From contig NC_052028.1 of the NCBI RefSeq assembly GCF_015832195.1, positions 8,723,501 to 8,787,500 on the forward strand: DNA of 64,000 bases, in the 5' to 3' direction. How positions within the stretch are numbered: the first letter of the stretch is position 1; every line of letters begins with the position of its first letter. A program made the position numbers and the translations under genes. The notes below the pieces were generated by a model that ran no database searches, had not been told where the DNA came from, and saw only the letters and a list, made by a program, of their open reading frames with translations. This DNA is from Motacilla alba alba. Its lineage: Eukaryota > Chordata > Aves > Passeriformes > Motacillidae. Shown here in pieces: positions 11,535-23,265 of the stretch.

Positions 11535-14500
11535 GTCTTCAGTTGGGTGACTCTGTTCTGCAAAGGAAGTGTATTTAGGGAGGTATGTCTATAGCTGCAG
11601 CCTTTTCATCATGTTCACTTTCCCCTGTAGAGAATATTTAACTGCTACTGCTGGAATGATTCTCCAGTGGTTCACTTTACTAATTATTGAACACCCATTA
11701 CAATTAAAGTACTCTCTTCTTTCAACCCTGGGGATACATTTTAGAGTATTAAGATTTATTTTCTTTTTTTCAAAACCAGTGCAAAGCCGAAATTTCTGTG
11801 TTGCCCCTGGGTTTCACACTGCAAACTTGGTCAGTCAACCATGCAAAAATCTGGTAAAACAAACCCTGGAGACCAGGTTTTAAATGGCCCTTTCACCATC
11901 CAGAATTCTCTTGTGCTGAAACTAGTTGCCCAAACTCAACACACAAGGTTTAATAATAATTAATTACTGTAAGCCAGATAATGAAACAAGTGGTATGGAC
12001 AGACTCCATGTACACATCCCAGTTGAAAGCATTAAATTTATTTTTTTTCTGGTGCAAACCATCAGTAATCAAATTTCCATTACCCAGTGATGGGTGTGAA
12101 TGGTCAAGAAAATTACTTAGTCGACAGAATTCCAATTAGAGATCTGTGAGTATCCTGCTTTAAATATGGCAAAGTAAGGAAATATTTTCCCAAGAGGATG
12201 GTCCTCTGATGAGTAAGTATGGTTCTGGGTATTTCACTGTAGCAAGTATTTGGCAGGAAGAAGATGAGTGAAACAAGCCTCTCTCAAGTGCATGAAGAGA
12301 GAAGGAGAAGTGGTTTCCTTTGTAAATGAATCAGTCCTGCTCTGAAACTGCTCTTTGAAACATGGAGAAGATTAAAAGTATGGTGAGACTGTCTTCCAAA
12401 TGTGACTTTTCATGTATTTACAGCATGATACTATTTATTCAATTTCTTCTGATTTGGAGGCACTGCTCAGATTTGGATGGTTGTTTGTGCCAGGTGAGGG
12501 ATGCTGTGAGAAGCTACAGAGCATAATCGTTCCTTGGGAAAACATGAGCAGCCATCCTTGCAGCTGGGGAGGAGGCAGGATTGGGTTTGGTCCCAAAGAT
12601 GAGGGCGTCAGGAGAGGGGAGTACTTCTGACTTCACTACAATCCTCATGCCTTTCACAGTCGTGTAACTGGGGCTTGCCTCAAAACTGTAAGTCTTAGCT
12701 ACATCACACATGAGTGTGAGACATAATTAATATTAATAAAGCCCATTATGTAAAATTAGCCATAGCCAGGAGATTCTTTAAAAGGTGAAATCATAATAGT
12801 CATGATCAGAGTGTCTGTGTTGCTGGGAAACTGGGAGCTGTCCTGGGCTGCTCCTCAATATTTGCCTTTCATTACAGATCTTTCCTCCCTACTTGTGGAA
12901 AATGGGGTTTTAAAGGAGAGAAATGACGATGACTACAAAGAAATTTTTTTCTCTGAGTTTTGGTATTTTTTGCAGTTGGGTCTTGGGTCTGGCAGCTAAA
13001 AGACATGTGGAGATTTCTTAGCAATGGTGCCCTGCAAGGAAAACCAGCAGCAGCACAGGTGGGTGTAGGGCATGATGCTTGTTTGTTTGGGAGTATTTTT
13101 GGGGATCCTCATTACTCATTCTTCCATTTTGTCTTCAGAAATTGTGGGGTAGTTTCCCAATCAGGTGTTGTGTCTGCAAATCCCTGCATTTCCCAGCACA
13201 GACCTTGGCCACTGACCTGCAAACACCTCCTTCAGCCACTCCAATATCTGTAGATCTGCCACGAGCATTTAGGTGCAGCCTTCAAATAAAGCAGCTACAC
13301 ACTCTTGAAAAACCTGCAGCAAAAGAACCTAAGCTTAAAAATAATCCCACAAGTGGCACATTCAGCTAATCAGGAGTTCCGATTGTCTCGTGTTTCTGTG
13401 CACAAATCAGTTGTATTTCAGAGGCTGAAGCAGGGAGTCACCACTGGAGCCTGATTACAGATTTTAAGTGCTGCCTGATTAAATTAAACTTGGTGCTGTT
13501 TAAGGCTGATTTTGAGCAAATGGGAAAAATCAGAGATGCAATCCAGGCACTTTTAAGCTGATCCAGATTTTGAGAATGAAAAATTCAGGACTCAGACCTA
13601 GATCTAAGTTTTATCCCGAGGCCCCTGTCTTCAGAGTGGGCTGATTCAAAATCTTGCAAGGAAAGTCTCTGGGCTATTCCCCTGTAGTAAACTTATATTT
13701 GCTTAGGAATAAGTGACTTAATTCTTAAGGACTCTGGAAGGCTTGTGTCCTCGGCACTGAGTTCACCAGAACAAAATGCTAAACCACTGAGTGGTTTACT
13801 CAGACACAGAAATAGGCATCACAAGGTATTTCATCAGTTCCTACAGTACAATCCAACCTTTGCAGGTTGGCACATGTATTCTCTTTCAGCCTTTTGATTA
13901 ACTGCATAGTACCAAAACCATACGTATTTATAGCTTGCAGAATTAGATAAATTCTCCAGATGTGGCTTCCTTTTAGTTATGCTGAGATGACTGGAGATCA
14001 AAGCCTTTGATCTTCAGCTTGACTGAAACCTGCTGCTGATATAAGTCTAGAAAATGATGCAGTGAGGGGAACTGGCCACTCTCAGCTTGCCCCAGAAGCA
14101 TCTCAAACAAAACGTATGGGATGAAACTTTGTGAAGGATACTTCTATACACACCATTGAGTCTCTACTCCTGAAAGTACAAGGCAGTTTTCAATGAACCT
14201 TTTACTCTTAACAACATACTTAAAGAGATTGATTTTCTGTTCCAGCTCAGAAATGATTTAAGAATTTTCAGTGCATGCATATCCTCTATGATACACAGAA
14301 CTGGCAGGAAATGTCATCATGAGCTAGTTTATAACCTCAATTAAGGCCATTTCCATTGCTCCAGATGTGTAAAGCAGACTTATATCTGAGTTCCTGGTAT
14401 AGGGAACTCCCTGGTGCATCCTAGGCTCAGCACTGCCAGCTCAGTGATATCTTCTTCATGACCCTTGGAAAAAATGACGAATAGCGATGGAATTGCAAAT

Positions 14501-15154
14501 TCAGACTGAATTCTGGCAACATGAGCACTTTGTACAAGTCTTACTGGTTAGGCAGAGAGCACAGTCTGAAAAGCCTTACCTGGTACCACAGGCTGTTCCA
14601 GCAGCCCCAGCTGCAGAGCAGGGCAAAGTTCTGAGTGGCCACCTGTGCCTGTCCCTGCAGCTCCAAGAGCCCCACAGCAAGGCCATAAACCCCCAGCTCC
14701 TTGGGTGACACTGCCAAGCGAGTTCTGACTCCCATGGCCACTTCCATGAGCTGTTTGCTGTAAAAGAAGCTGATTACAAAACAAAACACACACAAAATAA
14801 ACCCCAACCAACCAACTACAACCAAAAAAAAAACCCACGCAAAAACCTTATATTCAAACTTCAGTAAAATCAGAGAATGGACAGATTTTCATTGGAGAGA
14901 ATACAGAAATGTACTACCCTAGAGAGAGCACAAGAAATGCAATTTATTTACTACATCATAAATTCTTTATCAACATCAGAAGAAAGAACTATAATTTTTA
15001 AGATTACTGAAAATTATCATAAAAGATTAGCTCAAATACAGAAGGGAAAATTTAAATGAAAAAGGTAGAAAACCAAATGCAGCCAGCAAGAGACATCAGG
15101 GTCAACAAGAAATTGTCCTTAAGCCCATTAATAACATGAGGAAAAGCAAATGAA

Positions 15155-15237
15155 AGGTTCGTCCTCCTGAGGGGTTTGGACTAAATGACCCTTAAAGTCC
15201 ATTCCAACCCATTCTGTGATTCTATGATTCTATGAAT
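15155..15237 (+). mobile_element. CR1 LINE 3' terminus
   Basis: A short sense-strand tail: ggggtttggactaaatgacc, the block agtccattccaacccattct, and two copies of the terminal tgattcta-type repeat. It ends cleanly at the terminal repeat, marking the insertion's 3' boundary. Confidence 0.88.
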
Positions 15238-15374
15238 TAATGCCTATTTCACAATATTCAGTAGAAAGTAAGTAGTGAATAAGAGTTTACTAAATTAATA
15301 CTAAGGAAAAGAAAATTCAGCACAGATTAGGGTAAAATCAGGTCAAAGAATACTTAGATAAGTTAGAGATTTTG

Positions 15375-15765
15375 AAATTGGCTGGAGCTGACTTAATCCT
15401 GCAGTCCTTGGAAAACTGTAATCTCAGAACCATTAATGGTATCTCTGAATTCCTGGATGGGCTGGGGTGATACCAGAAGACTTGTGTATTGCCTATCTTT
15501 ACAAGGTGGGAGAGGTGAGAGAAAAAAGAACAGGAGAATTGTACAACAGCTAGCTTACTCTCAAAATCTGGAAAAATGCTGGAGCAAATAGACACATACC
15601 TGGAAAATAAGAAGATGAGCAACATCCAATACAGATTTGCCAAGCACAAGTCATGTCACATGCTCTAATTTAATTTTAAATAGTAAAAGGCCATGGAGAT
15701 GGAAGAAAAAGAGGAAATATCAAATATATTGACTTCAGTAAGGTTTTTGACACACTGATGGTGTT
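15375..15765 (+). mobile_element. Ancient CR1/L3-like LINE fragment, reverse transcriptase region
   Basis: The order of blocks fits the middle of a CR1/L3 reverse transcriptase: a decayed PGKxLEQ-type segment (near 15570-15590), LENKKMSNIQYRFAKHKSC (near 15603-15655, matching the usual LEDNRVISxxQHGFxKxKSC) and DFSKVFDT (near 15731-15753, matching DFSKAFDT). Stops and small indels break the frame, so it is a fossil. It lies downstream of an unrelated CR1 tail, so it is a separate and probably older insertion. Confidence 0.7.
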
Positions 15766-16119
15766 CTGCATTTTGTCCCGTGCAGAATTTCCCTTTTTTT
15801 ATATAAGTTACTTAAAAATAATCTAAAGGAAAATGAAAACCTAATATTAACCAATTTAAAAGGCCCTTTAAAGTTTAACAATTCAATATAGTGCATAAAA
15901 CAGAGGATAAAGATTACAATTTTTGAAGGGTGCCAGGACAAAGTTCCCCCCACCTCTCAAGAACTCTTATGGGGTCCCACACCCCTCTTAGGTGAGGAGT
16001 TGCCTGTGTCTGTGCAATCCACGATCACAAGGAAAGATGTGAGGAATGAGATGTCTTCCCATGGCAGGCTCACCTTAGACAAGGAGACACAGACACCCTG
16101 CTCTCTCCTTTTTCTGCTG

Positions 16120-16265
16120 TGGGTGTTTGGTTGCTGGTTTTTGTTGTTGTTGTAGTTTTGGGGGAGTTGGGGTTTTTGTTTTGTTTGTGGGGTTTTTGTT
16201 TGCTTGCTTGCTTACTTGGTTTTGGGGTGGGGTTTTTCTTGTTTTTTGGTTTTTTTTTTTTCTTT
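16120..16265 (+). repeat. G/T-only low-complexity tract
   Basis: About 145 bases almost entirely of G and T, with several GGGG or GGGGG runs separated by T-rich loops and a short (TTGC)n stretch. The strand asymmetry and G-runs give quadruplex potential. It is not a vertebrate telomere repeat. Confidence 0.8.
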
Positions 16266-19200
16266 TATTTCTGTAATTCTGCTGTTCTCAACCGCTCTGT
16301 TACAAACTTACCTGTTGGAGACCACTGGAAATAGGGAATGGAAAAGGGTGAGACTGTAGAGAATGAACAGTGGTCTTGCTTTTGAAATAAGCACAATGCA
16401 ATAGTGTAGGGGAAGCAAAGATGAGCACAGTGGAAAGTCAGCAGTAAGCAGAAAGATAAATGACAAGTGCACAGCTTACAAGCCAAAATATGGCCCTCTG
16501 GAGCTGTTCAGAGTGAGTAATGGGCACTTGCTCCAGGCATAATGTGTGGTCTGAGCCCTCTAACCTCTCTGGGCTGCTCAGCTGAACTGAAGCCAAGAGC
16601 AGGAGTGGTTTGTTGCCTCCTGCAGAGCCCAGGTACTGCCCTCAGACTGCTGTTCAGCCAGCACTGAGCCTCTCAGTGGAGCAGACTTTGCCCTTCAGCC
16701 TTCATGTGATGCCCTGCTGTCATGCCAGACCCCGCAGCATGCAATCACCTTCTGCAATTTGATCTCCCTACATATTTTTATGGCATCACCCTCCATCCCA
16801 CTCCACCTGTCTGTCCTCATCCCTCTTGGCTCGCAGCTCTGGAGCACACAGCTGCCTCATCAGGACCTCTATCTGGAATGAAAAAAGTTTACAGGCTCAG
16901 AGAGCCCCAAGCCCATATGGTTCAACATCTGATTTGTTTCAAGTCACTTAAGTCACAAGTTGAAAACCCGCCCTTGTGCATATGCCTGGGAGTCAGGGTG
17001 TGGATTTCTCCAGAAGAAAAAGCCTCCTGTCTGCCTTTAAAGGGAGCAGCTTGCCTTTGATGTAGCCATAAGTGAGGAGCTGGCCTTGTCTCACCGTGTG
17101 CTCCCTTCACAGATACCTTGGCTGCTGGGCACTATTTACAGTTCATACAGAAAACTAGAAGCAGAGAGCAACTGCTAACCCTGCCCAGGCTGGATTTAAA
17201 AACATCTGAAGACCCTACAGATGGCAGGTTTGGGTACTGTCACATGCAAAGTACAGGCATTGTCACATATTCTTCACTTGTAAGGGAAGTGAATGTTCTC
17301 ACAGCTCCAGGGTCATGTGTGGGCACTAACAGACATTAAGGATCCAGAGCAGCTGGTCCCCCTCAGCTGGGGACACCATTCTCCCTTTGCCCAGGAGCCC
17401 ACTGAAGCTCAGCCCAGGGCCCTCTGTCTCTCCCTGAGCTGTGCCAGGGAGGTGCTGGGCTCCAGCTCAGCCACAGGCTGTGCAGGCTGTCCATCCCCTC
17501 CCTCAGGACCTTCTGCCATGATGGACCCGCTTGGGAATTGCTGGATGCTGTCTGCCCTGGATCCCCTTCGCTGGATCTCACCTTGGCCTGGGGCCTCTCC
17601 TTTGAGCTGCCCCCTCTGCAGAGCTTGCCTGATGATGTGGGCTCTTGGCTGAGCCTGCCTGTGGCCTGTGGGGCTGCTCTGCTCCCCTTGCTCAGGTACT
17701 GAGGGCTTTGCTGGGGGTGTTACCAGGCTGGCTCCTGCCTTCCATCCCTGGAAGCATTTTTAAACCTTAAATCTCTTTGTTTAAAGTTAAGTTTAGTAAA
17801 ATGCCTCATGGCAGAGGCTGAAGAAGTCAGTAAGATATGACCCTTCCCCAGGACCACAGGGCTTGTGCTGGGGAGGTGATGTTGTCCAGGCCACCTTCTA
17901 GCTGGTAAATGAAAGTTTTGCTTTTGGTAGAATGGATTAGGCTTACTACTGCAGTGTGGGGTGTGACATGCCCTTTTTTGGGTGCAGGAGGGCAACGGGA
18001 AGTTCAAAGGGATGCGGAGTGTTCAGATATCCCACAGACTCCAGCTGACACAGGACTACCACAGCCTGCCAGAGCCCTGTACTCCTGAAGCATTATGAAT
18101 TTTGAAAAAGCGAAAATTTATATTTATAGGTGATATGAATGGTTAAAATCACAGGTACTGTGTGTCTAGGCTGTCAGTCTGGAAGATGTTGCCTGACCCC
18201 CTGGCATGCCAGCCAAGACTGAAAGCCAGGGATGTTGGTGTTACCAGGAAGGGAGGCAGTCAGCAACGTCTGTGAAGCACTCTTCAAATGCCTGACATTT
18301 TCCTAAAGAAGGCTCCATGATATGAAAAAACGCATTTTATTCTGCTGGATAATGGAACTGATCAATCCAAATAACTGAGGGTTTACCCCAAACTGAGGCT
18401 GAATCTAAATTCTGACAGCTACTGCTGCCCACAGCTTGCTTTTGTACTTTGAACCATTCCTGCTGCCTTTGCTCCCCTCCCAAGTAGAGGCTTTCCCTGT
18501 GAGCACTGCAGACCTGCACTGCTGTCTCGTGGTTAGTCAGTTGAGCATTGCTCCCATCTTTCTGCACCTGGTGCACATCCAGTGTTTTGCCTGGATTAAT
18601 CACTGGCTGTAAGTTACAGTCTTCTGCATCCTAACACTGGCACTGAGCTCTGTCAGGGGGGGAAAAAAACCTCTTTTCTGATTATTACATTGTCTATCCG
18701 AAGATGAAGAGTGTGTTGCAGCTGAAATGCTGATAAAAGCCCTAAATGTGGAGCTTGCTAATACAAAGCTGTAGCAGCAATTTAGCTCGTTATCAGGCAG
18801 TAAATAAGACTTACCTGCTATTCTTTGATCAACCTTTTTTTCTGTTATGAACTGCATGTGTTGACAAATTATGTCACCAAAAAGAAATCCAAGTCTTTGA
18901 TGAAATAACAGGAAACATGCATGTGCTGGAAGTCTAAAAATTTAAATAAAACTGCTTTAGGATTTTGGATAGTGGTGGTGGATTTGCTTAAGGTGCATGA
19001 GGAAGGGCTGGGCTGGACACTGGGGGCCAGGAGAAGCTGGAGTGGCCTCAAAGTCACCCTGAGCCCCACACAGGTTTTGAGCAGTGTTTCCAGAGCACTG
19101 GAACTGCAGCCACCAGATGTGACTGATTCTGCTTTGGGTTTGCAACAATAAACTGGCAGTTTCTGTCAATGGGTGGAAATGGGTGCCTCTTTAGAGGATG

Positions 19201-20111
19201 GGTGCCTCAAAGAGAGCTGCACTGTGCAGTACCCCATTGTGATAAGCAGCTCTTCAAGGGTGAGATTTGGATCCAAGGCTCTGACATATGAAATATTATT
19301 GTTATTAGAATGCTAACGGTGGTGCTTGAAGGGTCCAGTGGAGCTTAGACATGAGTCTTGGTCAAATTCCAGCTTTCTGAACCATTTCCCAGAACATTAG
19401 ACAGAACTGAAACCAATAGGTTTCCACGGCTGCTTCTTGAAAAACACGGCCAGAGAGCCAAGTGAAAGGAGATACCATAACAAGGGAGAAGTGTGAAGTT
19501 GGAAAGCACAGATTTGGACCTGGACTCCCCCAGAGTCTGGAGGCTTTTAGATCCAAATTCTTCATTTGCTCCATCTCAGAATGTGAGGCTGCCCCTTGCA
19601 AACTCTCTGCCTTGAATTCTTCCCAAGCACAGGAGAGAGGCTGGGACTCCTTCTGAGGTCAGTTTTTTCTGCTGGAACCGAGCTCTGCAGTCAAAATCTC
19701 TAAAAGCTGGTTCTTCCCTAGCTGTAGGCATGTGACTGAGATCAGCTTCTGTCAAGTGTGAAAGGTCTCAGACTGAACCACGCTGGGGTCCAGCTGGCTC
19801 AGTCTCTCCCTGTCTCAGAGGCTGCAGAGAGCATCCAGGAGATGTGGTGCTGGGTGTGTGCACAAAGCCTGCTCCCCTGGAGTATTTTCTCCCCCCAGAT
19901 ATGTTAGCCTAATGCTCAGGGGGACTGGCTCAAAACGTGATCTTTTCCCAGGCTGTGGCTCTGCTATTCAGTTCTATTGACCCACACAGGACTTGGGGCT
20001 CTCCTTGGTGGTTGCTGATTTATGAGCATACAGGATTTCTTCCAGCAGATCCAACAGTGTACTTAATCAGTTTTGAGTTCACCTGTTCACCTTAATGAAC
20101 ACTAATTGACT

Positions 20112-20318
20112 ACTAGATCAGATATTAGGAAGAAATTCTTCCCTGTGAGGGTGGTAAGGTGCTGGAAGAGGTTTCCCAGAGAAGCTGTGGCTGCCCCATC
20201 CCTGGAAGTGTTCAAGGCCAGGTTGGAGCAAGCTGGTCTAGAAGAAAGTGTGGCAGAGGGATTGGAATAAGATGGGCTCTAAGGTCCTTTCTAGCCTAAC
20301 CCATTCTATCTTGATTAA
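20112..20318 (+). mobile_element. CR1 LINE 3' fragment
   Basis: Sense-strand CR1 blocks appear in order: ttaggaagaaattcttccct, ggtttcccagagaagctgtg, ccccatccctggaagtgttc, aaggccaggttggagcaagc and aaggtcctttctagcctaac, ending at ccattctatc. It is a 5'-truncated 3' UTR. Confidence 0.9.
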
Positions 20319-22164
20319 TTAAACAATATTACTGTTAAATTATCCTTTATGTAGTAATATATTCAAATTAATAAGAATTAAGCCCAGAGGAATTGAACAG
20401 GAATCTTTCACATATTTTTCCAGTGGCTCCAGCACTCACTGATCTGAGTTCTTCTCCCCTTCTGCTGAACATTTCCCATGTGAATGGGAGCTACTCTGCC
20501 AGAGTAGCACTTCAAATTGACCTTGTCCAGCACATTTTAACCATGGCTGCTCTAGGAGTAAATTCATTTCTCCTTCCCCACAGACTGGCACACGCAGGAT
20601 GGTCAGGTAGACCCTGCAATTAACAGGGAGAGACTCACAATTCATCTTAATCTCTCTCACATATAGTGCTCAATAAATACATTTGATTGCAGCTTTGATG
20701 GAGCTGCTGGAGCTCCAGAGGGCTCATGAAATCAGTGTGTTCAGTCAATTTTTAACTTGCAGAAGCAACCAGTGAAAGGTGTAGATCCATTTGCTGGGAA
20801 AACAGCTGAATTGGAGAAATGAAACATCTCACCAGGAACAAATATGGTTTGACAAGGTCGGGGGTAGCAAAATACTTTTCACGGTATTTTTCTGCCCGAG
20901 GCACCTCCCTTTTGCTGCCAATATAATATACAGGAGGGATGATGGTAACAGTGGTGAGATAGAGCAGGGGAAAGCTATGCCCTTCTTCTTTGCCTTTCAT
21001 CACAGCCACCAGCACAGCATGGGGAAAAAGCCCTCAATGGGAAGCTCCTTTGCTGCCTTTTTGCTAAATTAACCTGCACAGGGGTGATAGCCATGGAGGA
21101 GGAAGGGGATTAGCCTTTCCAAATCCCTCTGATCCTCAGTTCTGCACGAGTCTTGAGATTCCTCTGCAGACATTTTTCACTTGCAGTGAGTGCAGAGGCA
21201 TCCATGGGCTCCTTCCAAAGGTCTGGGAAGGGTTGCGAAGGAAAGCCAACCTACTGCAGCCCCTTAGGGGGAATGCTGGGGGTTCTAAGCTGGAGAGGCT
21301 GCTGACCACCCCTTGGGAGTGGAGGTACAACCAGGTGGAGCTGTGCCCCTGCCTGAGCCTGCTTACTCCTGCCTCCGGCTCGGGCTGTGCTGCACAGACT
21401 TGCCAGCTGTGGCTGCCCACAGAAACAGGCTCCATAACCTGAAGGGAGGTTTGTGATTCCAGACAAGCCTTGCTGCACCACCTGTGCTGGGGCAGGTCTT
21501 TCTCCTCCCCTCTCCTTAGAATTCACCCATTTGTTTTGTCTGCATCTGCTGGATCTGGCAGGAGAGTCTCTGTAAGTCCAAGGAGTAGGAGGTCACAGCC
21601 ATGCAGGAATCAAGGACCTTTTTAATTTAGGAAAGGGCTATAACTGCTGTGGAAAGCCTGGGATGGATTTCTTCTAAAGCTTTTTTGTACTATTTGGGTG
21701 ATGTGAAGAGGACTTGACTTAACCTGACTTCATGAGAAAGCCAAGAGACCAGCCCAACAGTGGTAAAATGTCTGTGGTCTCCAGATCTGCCCTAATTTGA
21801 ACTTGAAAGTGAGCTCCAAAGCCCTGCTGCTCACTTTTGAAACTACAGCCTTCTCCTTGTGCGAGTGAAGTTCAAGCAGTCACCAGCTTGAATGCTCTTA
21901 GATCCCCATCCCTGTAAAGAATAAACTCTGCCTTCCCACCACCCTTCTCTGCAGGGGAACATCAGCGCCCGTGGACGAAGCTCTGGGAGGATTCTTTTTA
22001 GTTTCCTGTCGTTATCTCAAACCTTCATCTCTAAAATGCAAAGGCTTTTATAGACTTTGTATTCTATTAGTGTAACACCGAATGCCCTCGTTCTTCAGGT
22101 ATTTATAGCAACTTCTGCAGCTCCCATAATAACTCTTGGTGGCTCAGCACCTCACAACATGATG

Positions 22165-22268
22165 TCTTGTTATCCCCATTTCACAGATGTGGAAATAGGG
22201 CACACGGAAATAAGTGATTTCTGCAGGATCTCCTATAACCCACTGCAGTGCCTTGACTGTACCACCAC
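22165..22268 (-). mobile_element. MIR-like ancient CORE-SINE remnant
   Basis: The stretch tatccccatttcacagatgt, then ggaaatagggcacacggaaa and a degenerate taagtgatttctgcaggatc, follows the complement of the MIR/L2 3' consensus (ccccattttacagatg, gaaactgaggcac, taagtgacttgcccaaggtc). The match is my recollection of the consensus and the copy is very old. Confidence 0.55.
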
Positions 22269-22721
22269 CTTCATCTGAGTTTCAGCTCAGGTAGGATACT
22301 GTGAGCTTCTGCTATTCTCTTCATTTAAGATTATATAAAGAGACATAAATACTAATTCTAGAGCAATGCCCTGATTTTCAGCAGTTCTGAGGAACCTCAG
22401 CTGTCTCTGGACTCAATGCAGACATCCAGGAACCCAGAAAATCAGGCTGAGTTGCTTAAATACTGCTGGTGTACTTGCTGGCAGAGCAGGGGATTAACGG
22501 GAGGTGGAGGGTTTGATTAATTCTTTCAGCTACCCTTGGTCTCAATCAGGAGCTGAGCTGCAGGGGAGCCAGAGCCAGGCCCTGTGAGCCAGGGCAGCAG
22601 TGGAGTGCAGGGCTCCCCAGGAGCTGTGTGGGCACACAGGGGATCAGGGGATGGAGCAAGGCTCTCCCCCCGGCCTGATGAGGCTGCAGGATCTGCAGGA
22701 TCCCAAGCACATTGCTCTCCC

Positions 22722-22770
22722 TCCATGCCTCAGTTTCCCCACCCACAAATCATGGTAATAGTTAACCACC
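22722..22770 (+). mobile_element. MIR/L2-like remnant (short)
   Basis: tgcctcagtttccccaccca followed by caaatcatggtaatagt resembles the MIR block tgcctcagtttccccatctg and its gtaaaatggggataat continuation, in sense orientation. It is about 50 bases and could be chance, although it lies 450 bases from another MIR-like remnant. Confidence 0.4.
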
Positions 22771-23164
22771 ACACTGAAGTGACATACAGCTGGATTATTT
22801 TCCAGCTTGAGTTTCAGGTCTTTGACTATGTGACAAGAGTGTGATGTAGAGGCTGGACTATTTGGATACTTGATAAGCATGATGTTGTTGTGCAAGGTGA
22901 TGACACATTATGGATTAAGTTCTTTGTTCCCTAAGGATGGAGCAGCTTTGGAATGCACTGAACATGCAGGCAGTGAAGGATGGGGCAAAGGGCTGGTGTT
23001 GGTACAGGAATCTTTCCCTAAGCTGATGGACAAACTGCTGCTGTGGGATGGTTTTATGCATCCAGAGATGTTTCCTTCTTTTTTTCTGCACGGCAGACCA
23101 TTGCAAAGCTTGTGCATCACCAAAGTCCCTGCTTTGTATGTGCCACCAGGAACAACTCTGGCTG

Positions 23165-23265
23165 ATCATAGAATCACAGAATGGTTTGGGTGGGAGGGAT
23201 CTTAAAGATCATCTAGTTCCACCCCCCCTGTACTGGGCAGGGAGACTTACACTAGGCCAGGTGAA
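23165..23265 (-). mobile_element. CR1 LINE 3' fragment
   Basis: Complement of a CR1 end: tcatagaatcacagaatggt, then ttgggtgggagggatcttaa, agatcatctagttccacccc and a diverged block ending cactaggccagg. About 100 bases, truncated. Confidence 0.92.

Larger units (their letters stand above)
4891..15154. other. Intergenic, interrupted by CR1 fragments, no gene seen
   Basis: Apart from the CR1 copies at 6.4 and 7.2 kb and the small repeats listed, this is unique AT-rich sequence. A 19-base imperfect palindrome (taaaccac-tga-gtggttta) lies at 13780-13798. All open frames are short and overlap in several frames. I recognise no protein. Confidence 0.5.
15766..23164. other. Intergenic, no gene seen
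   Basis: Contains the G/T tract at 16.1 kb, a CR1 fragment at 20.1 kb and two MIR-like remnants at 22.2 and 22.7 kb. The stretch around 15925-16100 could be a decayed LTR-type repeat but has no diagnostic ends. GC-richer patches (17.3-17.7 kb, 22.5-22.7 kb) give chance open frames on both strands. Confidence 0.5.

Noticed and set aside
15925..16110. Possible LTR fragment
   Set aside because: No terminal TG/CA pair, polyadenylation signal in the right place or second copy could be identified.
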